Shown piece by piece: positions 1-6,681 of a stretch of DNA of 32,297 nt. This DNA is from MWDV01 sp964634255 (GTDB lineage Bacteria > Verrucomicrobiota > Verrucomicrobiia > Limisphaerales > MWDV01). The translations under genes were made by a program, and so were the position numbers. Numbering within the stretch: position 1 is the first letter of the stretch; every line of letters starts with the position of its first letter. The stretch spans positions 1 through 32,297 of the forward strand of contig CAZWJC010000043.1 of the NCBI GenBank assembly GCA_964634255.1, in the 5' to 3' direction. Below the pieces are notes generated by a model. That model was given only the letters and a program-made list of their open reading frames with translations. It had not been told where the DNA came from and did not search any database.

Positions 1-1
1 G

Positions 2-628
2 GTGGCCCTCGACGGGCTGGTGGCCTCCGCCCACCTCGCCGTCGAACTCGGCGTCAAGATGGTGGTGGTGCCGGCCGGCGCCTCGGTCTTCTCGGCCTGG
101 GGCATGATGATGAACGACCTCAGGCGCGACTATTTCGTGACCCGGCTTGCCGACCTCCGCAAGGGCGTGGTCCACCGTAAACTCGGCATGGAGCCTGTGC
201 CTGGCTTCTCGGAGGTGCTCCGGCAGGAAATCACTTGGTCCAAGGCGGTCCGCCCCACCAAACTGGCGAATCTCTCGGTCATCCCTTGCGGCGAAGTCAC
301 GCACAAATCGGGCGAGCTGTTCCTCCAGCCGTTTGTTCCTGGCCTGCTGAAAGAAATGGTCGGGAAATACGATTATGTGATCATCGACAGCGCGCCCGTC
401 ATGGCCGCCGACGACGTCACCAGCTTGGCGCCGTATGTGGAAGGCGTTCTCTTCGTCATCCGCGCCCATCACACCTCGGCCCGCGTGGCGCGCGCCGCGA
501 TTGACCTGCTCTACCAACGCAACGTCAACGTGCTCGGCTTGGTCTTCAACTCCGTCAATCCCAACGTGGGCGAGTACTACTACTACGCGAAGTACAAGGA
601 ATACTACGCGACTCCGCCGAAATCCTAA
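2..628 (+). CDS. C-terminal part of a CpsD/Wzc-like polysaccharide tyrosine kinase, joined in frame to hydantoinase A-like sequence (5' partial)
   Basis: The frame is open at the window edge, so the true N-terminus is outside. From about residue 50 the protein reads as the C-terminal half of a bacterial tyrosine autokinase that controls exopolysaccharide polymerisation and export. It has an ADLRKG segment like the Walker A' region, a Walker B-like YDYVIIDSAP at about 124-133, and a tyrosine-rich tail (YYYYAKYKEYY), the usual autophosphorylation cluster. Residues 1 to about 49 do not fit that family. VVVPAGASVFSAWGMMMNDL followed by RRDYF resembles the C-terminal region of hydantoinase/oxoprolinase subunit A. 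The kinase Walker A motif is therefore absent upstream of the join. The join, near bases 143-165, may be an assembly chimera, a rearrangement or a pseudogene. The tail identification is firm; the N-terminal one is moderate. The antiterminator downstream supports an exopolysaccharide locus. Confidence 0.75.
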   Translation: MALDGLVASAHLAVELGVKMVVVPAGASVFSAWGMMMNDLRRDYFVTRLADLRKGVVHRKLGMEPVPGFSEVLRQEITWSKAVRPTKLANLSVIPCGEVTHKSGELFLQPFVPGLLKEMVGKYDYVIIDSAPVMAADDVTSLAPYVEGVLFVIRAHHTSARVARAAIDLLYQRNVNVLGLVFNSVNPNVGEYYYYAKYKEYYATPPKS

Positions 629-676
629 CGCCGGGTTTTCACCGACAAAACGCCGGGGCGACGTAGCTACCGTTGC

Positions 677-1228
677 GTGAGTGCCGTGACCGCATCATCC
701 CAGGTAGGCCCCGCTTGGTTTTGTGTTCGCTCTCAGCTCAAACGCGAGCACATTGCCGCCCGGCATCTTCGGCAACTGCCGAACGTCGATGTCCTGCTCC
801 CACGCATTCGCTTTCGTCGTGCCACCCGTCAAGGAACAGTGTGGGTGACCGAAGCGCTGTTCCCGAGCTACCTCTTTGCCCGTTTTGAATGGCACGCCTG
901 GCTGAGAGCTGTGCATCACGCGCCGGGCGTGGCCGGGGTCGTCCATTTCGGTGACCTCTGGCCCACGTTACCTGATCAGACCATTGAGAGCCTGCGGGCC
1001 ACTGTAGGCGAAGAGGAAATCCGAGAAGTCCCGAGCGAGTTCGCGCCGGGTGATCAGGTCCGCATCGCCGGCGGGGCGTTCCATGGTTTGGAGGCCGTGG
1101 TCCAGCAGGCCATGCCCGGCCGGCAGCGCGTGATGGTTTTGTTGGATTTCCTCGGCCGGCAAAGCGCCGTGGAAGTGCCCCTGGCCAATGTGGTCCGTGT
1201 GGCCGACGACCGCGCGACGCTACTCTGA
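677..1228 (+). CDS. NusG/RfaH-family transcription antiterminator (UpxY-like)
   Basis: A 183-residue protein with the two-domain plan of specialised NusG paralogs. The N-terminal NGN domain covers about residues 12-110, with WFCVRSQLKREHIAARHL at the start and FPSYLFARF in the middle. A C-terminal KOW motif follows at about 122-150 (PGDQVRIAGGAFHGLEAVV). Such paralogs bind RNA polymerase on long exopolysaccharide operons and suppress early termination. The position just after a CpsD-like kinase fits that role. It is not expected to be the housekeeping nusG, which normally sits with secE and rplK. GTG at 677 is chosen because it is the first start after the upstream stop; GTG at 686 is equally possible. 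No clear Shine-Dalgarno sequence is seen. Confidence 0.85.
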   Translation: MSAVTASSQVGPAWFCVRSQLKREHIAARHLRQLPNVDVLLPRIRFRRATRQGTVWVTEALFPSYLFARFEWHAWLRAVHHAPGVAGVVHFGDLWPTLPDQTIESLRATVGEEEIREVPSEFAPGDQVRIAGGAFHGLEAVVQQAMPGRQRVMVLLDFLGRQSAVEVPLANVVRVADDRATLL

Positions 1229-1274
1229 CCCAGAGCAGCCTCACGACCCGAGGTCAAGGCGAAGGTCGGGGCTG

Positions 1275-2729
1275 CTATTCGTTGTGCGGGATCTTGATCG
1301 TGCTGCCACCGATGAATTCGCGGATCACCGCATCGCCTGGGATCACGCGTTGTGTCGTCGCCGCGTCCACGCCCTCCACCGCCTCCAACAGCCCCTTCAC
1401 CCGTTCATACCGAATTTCGGCGTCGAGGAAGCCCGCGTAGGGCGAGAATTCCTGCGGCGCCGGCAGATGCCCTTCTGGCCCGGCAAAGAACGGCTTGAGC
1501 ACCGGCAGGTCGAACGGAAAGCCGCCGTTGACCACGTGATCCGCCAACCCCATCAGCGGAACGATGCTGAACAACTCGCCTGCGCGCACGTAATGCCAGT
1601 GCAGGATGGTCAGGAGCGGCCGGTGGTTGCGGTATTTCATGTCGCGCAACATCCGGCGGACGAGCCGCACATCCGTGAACTTGCACAACCGCTGACTTGA
1701 GCCGTCACCTTCGTAAAGGACGTTCAGCGTTTCGATGTAGAGCCGGAATTGCGACCGGGCTTCGATGCCTTCCGTGATGGGCGGATAGAGCCCATGCAGA
1801 CAATCCAACAGAAGGATCTGATCGTTCTCCAATTTCACCGGCTTGCTGCCCACCCGGCGGCCCTCCTTGAAGCTGTAGATCGGTTTCTCGATCGTCTTAC
1901 CTGCGAGCAAATCCGCGAGGTGGCTGTTCAATAACTGGATGTCCAGGGCTTCCGGCGTCTCGTAGTTGCGGTCGTTGATCCAATCCGTCGGGTGTTCCAC
2001 CAGCGACCAGAAATAGTCGTCCAGGTTGAGCATCAGGAAGCGCAACCCCTGGCGTTCCAGCCGCTCCGTGAGTTTCACCGTCGTCGTCGTCTTGCCCGAG
2101 GAACTCGGTCCGCTCACCCACATCATGCGCAACGGATCCCCGGAATTCAGTCGCGCCATGATTTTGCCCGCCGCCTCATCCAGCGAGGCCTCATAGACCG
2201 CGATGGATTCTTCCACCACCGGTTGGAGCCGGCCGGAGCGGATGATCTCGTTCAAGCCCGCCACGGTGTCGCAGCCGCGCGCCCGATTCCACGCCAGCGT
2301 CCGCTCCATGTGCGCCTTCGGAAAGCCATTGCCGGCAAACTGCGCCGGCGTGATCGCGCCCTCGCGCAACCAGTGCCGCCCCCAGCGATAGCATTCGTAG
2401 GCGTCCGCCGTGTTCTGGAAGCCATAGCTGCGCAGGACGTGCAACACATCGTCCTGGATGACCTCGATCGTCGGGGGGAAGTTCGTGATGAGATGGTGCG
2501 GGTCCGAGTTGAGGCAGATCACCACGGCGTCGGCCAGGAAATCCGCCAGCGCCTCGTCGCTGCCGCACGCGTCAAAGAGCCGCCCGTTGATGTCCGGCAG
2601 GTGGTCTTGGCGAAATCCCCCGATGGACTGCGCGGCATTGAGAATCGCCCGCCGGATGCGGTCGCCGTTGAACTTGACCAGCGCCCGGTTGCGTTTCTGG
2701 ACTTTGACAATGCGGTTTTGGACGGCCAT
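1275..2729 (-). CDS. ATP-cone domain protein fused to a uridine-kinase-like P-loop NTPase
   Basis: A 484-residue protein starting at ATG 2729; the open frame runs further upstream but that extension is low-complexity and not credible. Residues about 4-95 look like an ATP-cone, the nucleotide-sensing fold of ribonucleotide reductases and NrdR (VQKRNRALVKFNGDRIRRAI). Residues about 200-400 carry a phosphoribulokinase/uridine kinase-type P-loop, with Walker A GPSSSGKT at 207-214 and LNLDDYFW following. The combination suggests a nucleoside or sugar kinase gated by nucleotide levels, but the substrate cannot be read from the sequence. It is transcribed away from the exopolysaccharide genes, and its 3' end lies 46 bp from the antiterminator stop, so the two converge. 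The domain call is solid; the exact reaction is unknown. Confidence 0.75.
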   Translation of the reverse strand: MAVQNRIVKVQKRNRALVKFNGDRIRRAILNAAQSIGGFRQDHLPDINGRLFDACGSDEALADFLADAVVICLNSDPHHLITNFPPTIEVIQDDVLHVLRSYGFQNTADAYECYRWGRHWLREGAITPAQFAGNGFPKAHMERTLAWNRARGCDTVAGLNEIIRSGRLQPVVEESIAVYEASLDEAAGKIMARLNSGDPLRMMWVSGPSSSGKTTTTVKLTERLERQGLRFLMLNLDDYFWSLVEHPTDWINDRNYETPEALDIQLLNSHLADLLAGKTIEKPIYSFKEGRRVGSKPVKLENDQILLLDCLHGLYPPITEGIEARSQFRLYIETLNVLYEGDGSSQRLCKFTDVRLVRRMLRDMKYRNHRPLLTILHWHYVRAGELFSIVPLMGLADHVVNGGFPFDLPVLKPFFAGPEGHLPAPQEFSPYAGFLDAEIRYERVKGLLEAVEGVDAATTQRVIPGDAVIREFIGGSTIKIPHNE

Positions 2730-2850
2730 AAGCGGAGGTAGATTACTCCAAGCCGCCAATCCTTGCCAAAGGCTTTCCGACCGCGTCCGAAGGGGGCTTG
2801 GGCTGAGCTGGCAACGCTTACGGTTTGGCTCGGAACGCGGCGATCTCAAC

Positions 2851-3495
2851 TCAACTTCGGCGTCGGAACAAGAGACAAGCCGCCCCCAACACCAGCAACC
2901 CCAGGCTGGCCGGCTCCGGCACCTCCAGCACCATGTAGAGATTCCCAATCAGTTCCTCGTGCAGGTTGGTCGGGGGGTAGCCGAAGGCTCCGCCATCACT
3001 GAAGATGACTCTGTGAATGGGGGTCGGCGATATGAACCCGAAAAACTGGGAGTCCGGTCCTGACGGCGCCGTGAAAGTGAAGACCTCACCATTGTCCAGC
3101 GTGACGGTCGCGGTAAACGACGACTGCCACGGGGACAAGGAACTCGAGTAGTTCGCACCAAACGCCCGCGCCCCCGTGCCGAAGTGGATACCCAACGGCC
3201 CCCAGCCATCGAACTGGTGCAGCACGGGGCCAAGCGAACTGTACGAGCCGCCAATCGCCCTGTGAAGATATGACCCAGTGAAAGTCACGCCTGAGAGCGT
3301 CAGTACGGGACCAATCACGGACGCCGGAACCTCATCCAGGGAGAACGTAATGCTCTGGCGATTCCCCGGGACGTCCTGACACGCTTCCAGGAAAGCGCTT
3401 CGGTCGAAGTAAGTGGTGCTTTGGGACCAGCCTGAAGGAGCGGATACTATCAGGAGGAACGCGCAGCGGACGAATCGCGAAAACGTTGTTGTCAT
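2851..3495 (-). CDS. PEP-CTERM sorting domain protein, secreted
   Basis: A 214-residue exported protein. It has an N-terminal signal peptide (hydrophobic CAFLLIVSAPSGW, likely cut after about residue 24). It ends in a textbook PEP-CTERM signal at about residues 191-214: VPEPAS, a hydrophobic stretch, then FRRRS. In this family the C-terminal signal is recognised by an exosortase, which cuts it and anchors or releases the protein at the envelope, usually in species with exopolysaccharide loci. The central 150 residues are beta-rich with no catalytic motif I can name. No exosortase is in the window. The gene is 121 bp upstream of the ATP-cone kinase on the same strand. The ending gives high confidence; the function of the body is unknown. 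Confidence 0.88.
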   Translation of the reverse strand: MTTTFSRFVRCAFLLIVSAPSGWSQSTTYFDRSAFLEACQDVPGNRQSITFSLDEVPASVIGPVLTLSGVTFTGSYLHRAIGGSYSSLGPVLHQFDGWGPLGIHFGTGARAFGANYSSSLSPWQSSFTATVTLDNGEVFTFTAPSGPDSQFFGFISPTPIHRVIFSDGGAFGYPPTNLHEELIGNLYMVLEVPEPASLGLLVLGAACLLFRRRS

Positions 3496-4100
3496 TACGG
3501 TGGTCTGATTTCAGCGGTTAAGGACCGCAACGGTTGGCGGATCGAAGCGGCATGAATGCTTGCAGCGCGGCAAGTACCACCCATGACGCGCACAGGGCAA
3601 TCTGCCATCTCAGGCGGCAGTCCGTTTCCATTCTGTGTTTGGCGCTCATCCTTCCTTCCGAGCCACTCCACTCGTTCGGTCGCAAGAGCTTGTACCCGCT
3701 CCTCCCTTCGGTTGCCAGCCCGAAATCTGGAAGCGCGATGCTCAACGGTTCAAACGACGGGGCACGGTGCGTTCGGCGCTTTGGCCTAGGTGGCCTGACG
3801 CAAATACCGGATGGCTGGGCCTGGACAGTTGTTCAGCATCCGGGATCGAACCCGGTTTCCCGGTAACGCGGGCGCAAGTTCCATCGTCCACGAACAAGCT
3901 CATTGCCCAAGGCAATGGCCAGACAAGTTTTTCGATTCACCAGTAGCAATGCCTTTCGGCTATGGTCCTACCGCGTGAACACAGCCAGCACATCGCGGTC
4001 GGAGCCTTGGCGGGAACGCACTTGTTTCCGGGACGCAGGCGCGCACAATCGCAACGTCGCTGCCACCACAGCCCGGACGAGGCAGCACACGGAGGCGTGA
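3496..4100. other. 605-bp intergenic region without a convincing gene
   Basis: The region separates the divergent PEP-CTERM and DUF2157 genes. A 75-codon minus-strand frame (3518-3745) contains one hydrophobic stretch but has no start signal or recognisable match, so it is not called. A perfect 7-bp hairpin, CATTGCC-CAA-GGCAATG, lies at 3901-3917. A TATGGT box at 3961-3966 resembles the TATGAT boxes upstream of the VOC and TIR genes, but no good -35 accompanies it. Short self-complementary stretches occur near 3840-3860. Nothing else is seen. Confidence 0.5.
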
Positions 4101-5336
4101 ATGAAACATGCGGATATCCAGAAGATTCGTGACGCCGGCTTGATCACCGACGAACAGCAACGCCAAATCAACGAGCAATTCCAGCTCAAGGAAGACAGCA
4201 ACCGCTTCCTCGCCATCATCTCGTTCGTGGGCGCCATCCTGGTGGCGGCCGGCATTGTCCTGCTGATTGCGTCCAACTGGGAGGAGATCCCGCGGGGCGT
4301 GAAGCTCACGGCGGGGTTGGTGTTGATGCTCGGCGCCCACGTCGCCGGGTGGTGGTTGCGGGAGAAGCCCATCGCCGCATCGGATGGGGAAAGGTCGGCC
4401 GTAGGCCGGGTGAGGGGACTGTTTCCAAAGACGGGCGAGGCGCTGTATCTTGCCGGCTCGCTGCTGTTCCTCGGCAACATCGCGCTCGTTGGCCAGATCT
4501 ACCACCTTACCTCACGGCCGCCGAACGCGATCCTGCTCTGGTGGGCGGGCATCGCGGCGTTGCCTTGGCTGCTGAAATCCGAAGTCCAGCATCTCCTCGT
4601 CCTGCTCGCGTTCGGCATCTGGTTCGGCATGGAGGCAAACACGCCGGGCAGCGTGGCCTATCTACAGGACGCATCCCAGTTGCTCGCGTACGCCTTGCTG
4701 GGTTTGGTTTATTTCGGTCTGGGGCTGGTGCTGCGCCGGAGCGGCTTTGCCAGCTTCGCCAAGATTACGGAACGCTTGGGCTTGCTGGTGGTGCTGGTGT
4801 TCAGCTATCCGCTCACCTGGCGAGGATTCATGGGCAGATTCCACGACGACCAGTCGGGCGTCTGCTGGTTTCTGCCGGCCCTGGCGCTGCTGGCCATGCT
4901 GCTGGCAGCCCTCGGAGCCAAGAACCTGGCTCTGGACCGGCAGTGGCGATGGACCTGGACGCTGGCGCTTGTCGCCGCCGCCGGGCTGTTGGTCGCGGCA
5001 TTCTACGCGCCGCACGAGCGAATCTGGGGCTGGCATCGTGAGTTCACGCCGGTCAACGCGGGCGCGGCGCTGGCGCTGTTCGTCTTCTGCCTGCTGCAAA
5101 TCCAGGTCGGCCTGCAGGAGCGCTCCACCTTCCTCGTGAACCTCGGCGTCGTGTTCATCGCGCTGGACATCGTCGCCGCCTACCTCGGGCTCTTCGGATC
5201 GATGGCGTTTACTGGGTTGATGTTTGTGGTGTCCGGCGTGTTTCTCATCGTATTCGGTGTCTATCTTGAAAAGAAGCGGCGCGCGCTGATGCAGCAAATC
5301 AAGGTTGCCCGGATCGGAGTGGAGGTGCCGTCATGA
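4101..5336 (+). CDS. DUF2157 polytopic membrane protein
   Basis: A 411-residue inner-membrane protein. A short cytosolic helical head (residues 1-33, DAGLITDEQQRQINEQF) precedes about ten predicted transmembrane segments. The first two flank the family hallmark ASNWEEIPRGVKL at about 57-69, which identifies DUF2157. The function of this family is unknown. Its genes are usually followed by a GDYXXLXY protein, as here, where the two overlap by ATGA at 5333-5336, so they are almost certainly co-translated. ATG 4101 is supported by a strong GGAGG at 4091-4095 with 5-base spacing. A similar head-plus-membrane arrangement appears in the C-terminal half of the kinase at 6682-9240. Family identity is confident; the role is not known. 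Confidence 0.85.
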   Translation: MKHADIQKIRDAGLITDEQQRQINEQFQLKEDSNRFLAIISFVGAILVAAGIVLLIASNWEEIPRGVKLTAGLVLMLGAHVAGWWLREKPIAASDGERSAVGRVRGLFPKTGEALYLAGSLLFLGNIALVGQIYHLTSRPPNAILLWWAGIAALPWLLKSEVQHLLVLLAFGIWFGMEANTPGSVAYLQDASQLLAYALLGLVYFGLGLVLRRSGFASFAKITERLGLLVVLVFSYPLTWRGFMGRFHDDQSGVCWFLPALALLAMLLAALGAKNLALDRQWRWTWTLALVAAAGLLVAAFYAPHERIWGWHREFTPVNAGAALALFVFCLLQIQVGLQERSTFLVNLGVVFIALDIVAAYLGLFGSMAFTGLMFVVSGVFLIVFGVYLEKKRRALMQQIKVARIGVEVPS

Positions 5337-5875
5337 AGCGCAACTGGTTCATATTGATCCTCGCCCTGCAGAGTGCCTGGGTGCTCTACACGGTGGCCGT
5401 CCAAGAAGTCGCCCTCCGCGAGGGCGCACCCATCCTGCTGGAGACCGAACGCGTGGATCCGCGCGATCTGCTGCGCGGCGATTACCTGATCCTCAACTAC
5501 AAGATCAGCAGTGTGCCAACGAATCTGTTCTCGCCACCGGTGAACAAAGACCTGCCCGCTGGTACGAAGGTGTTCGTGGCACTGGAACCGCGTGGCGAGT
5601 TCTACGTCGTCACGCGGGCGAGCACAAACGAGTTGCAGCCTGCCGCGGGAGAACTTCGGGTCAAAGGGCGCAGCATAGGAACGTGGTGGAACCAACCCAA
5701 CTCGGTTCACGTCGAATATGGCTTGGAGAAATACTTCGTCCGCGAGGGCACGGGCAACCCGACCGGCAAACTCACCGTCCAAGCCGTCGTGCCCAAGTCC
5801 GGCCGTGCCAGCATCAAGCAGGTCTTCCTCGATGGCAAACCCTATGCCGAGGCGATGAAAGCCGAACCGCAGTAA
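5333..5875 (+). CDS. GDYXXLXY domain protein
   Basis: A 180-residue protein. An N-terminal hydrophobic segment (about residues 5-22, WFILILALQSAWVLYTVAV) acts as signal or anchor. The family signature GDYLILNY lies at about residues 49-56, within RVDPRDLLRGDYLILNY. The rest is a beta-rich extracytoplasmic domain ending at TAA 5873-5875. Proteins of this family sit directly after DUF2157 genes and are thought to work with them at the membrane; the biochemical role is undescribed. Start ATG 5333 overlaps the DUF2157 stop (ATGA), which fixes it. No terminator is obvious before the double-hairpin element at 5944. Confidence 0.85.
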   Translation: MKRNWFILILALQSAWVLYTVAVQEVALREGAPILLETERVDPRDLLRGDYLILNYKISSVPTNLFSPPVNKDLPAGTKVFVALEPRGEFYVVTRASTNELQPAAGELRVKGRSIGTWWNQPNSVHVEYGLEKYFVREGTGNPTGKLTVQAVVPKSGRASIKQVFLDGKPYAEAMKAEPQ

Positions 5876-5943
5876 AGCGAGTCTTGATCTTGCCAGCACC
5901 CAGAACTCACTCAGCGCGTGGTGAGTCTGGAGCCGCACTGAAC

Positions 5944-6014
5944 GTGCTGTCGGCATCTTGCCGACAGAACCATCTGAACAAGAGATGGATCTTCCGGCAG
6001 GATGCCGGAAGCAC
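5944..6014. repeat. Double-hairpin palindromic element, family D
   Basis: A 71-bp element between the GDYXXLXY gene and the sigma factor. It begins GTGCT and ends AGCAC. The left hairpin (5947-5967) has a 9-bp stem starting CTGTCGGCA and loop TCT. The right hairpin (5991-6011) has a 9-bp stem starting CTTCCGGCA and loop GGA. A 6-bp hairpin CCATCT/AGATGG (5970-5988) lies between. The right arm is the inverted copy of the left; stem bases differ in compensating pairs (GT/AC on the left, TC/GA on the right). Confidence 0.8.
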
Positions 6015-6099
6015 GCTTGGGGCCAGCAATCACCGGTGACGCGTGCGACTGCGCGTTCTCTGCTTCTCCTCCGTTGCACGATCCGCTTATCATCACCCC

Positions 6100-6672
6100 G
6101 TGAGCGAACTCACGGTCATTCTTCAACAAGTCAATCAAGGCGATCCGCACGCGGCGGACCGACTTCTGCCGCTGGTTTACGAGGAATTGCGCCAACTCGC
6201 CGCCCGGAAGATGGCGCGTGAAACGCCGGGTCAGACGCTTCAAGCCACGGCCCTCGTCCACGAAGCGTGGCTCCGCCTCGGTGGTGATGCCCAGCCCGGC
6301 TGGCAGAATCGCGCCCACTTTTTTGCCGCGGCTGCGGAGGCCATGCGCCGCATCTTGATTGACAACGCGCGCCGGAAACTGGCCCAGCGCCATGGCGGCG
6401 GCGCGGAGCGCGTGTCTCTCGAAGGGCTCGACCTTGCCGCCAGCATGGACGACGAGCAACTGCTCGCGTTACACGAAGCGCTCGATCAACTGGCGACACA
6501 CGATGCGGTGAAGGCGCAGGTGGTGAAGCTGCGTTTCTTCGCCGGGCTCACAAACGAGCAGACCGCCCAGGTGCTGGGCGTTTCTGAGCCCACCGTGAAG
6601 CGCCATTGGACCTACGCGCGGGCGTGGCTCTATCGCGCGATGAACTCTGAGCTCGACAAGTTACGGCCGTAG
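6100..6672 (+). CDS. ECF-type RNA polymerase sigma factor (TIGR02999 group)
   Basis: A 190-residue sigma factor of the group common in Verrucomicrobiota, Planctomycetes and Acidobacteria. Region 2 lies at about residues 20-85, with RLLPLVYEELRQLAARKM, GQTLQATALVHEAWLRL and an AMRRILIDNARR helix. Region 4 lies at about 135-185 (LRFFAGLTNEQTAQVLGVSE, then TVKRHWTYARAWL, the DNA-binding helix). It should direct RNA polymerase to a dedicated promoter set, and members of this group are commonly paired with Ser/Thr kinases. GTG 6100 is chosen because the family normally begins just before the ELTVIL-like segment; the frame is open further upstream. The stop is 9 bp from the stop of the convergent kinase, so the expected co-directional operon is broken here. 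No anti-sigma gene is adjacent. Confidence 0.9.
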   Translation: MSELTVILQQVNQGDPHAADRLLPLVYEELRQLAARKMARETPGQTLQATALVHEAWLRLGGDAQPGWQNRAHFFAAAAEAMRRILIDNARRKLAQRHGGGAERVSLEGLDLAASMDDEQLLALHEALDQLATHDAVKAQVVKLRFFAGLTNEQTAQVLGVSEPTVKRHWTYARAWLYRAMNSELDKLRP

Positions 6673-6681
6673 CAATCTCGA

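Noticed and set aside
3518..3745. 75-codon minus-strand frame with one hydrophobic stretch
   Set aside because: No start signal, no family match, and only one weak membrane segment. It is possible but not supported.
3835..3870. tRNA-like T-arm (on the minus strand CCGGG, TTCGAT, CCCGG)
   Set aside because: The loop has 6 instead of 7 bases when the stem is paired, and no matching acceptor, D-arm or anticodon arm is present at the right distance.
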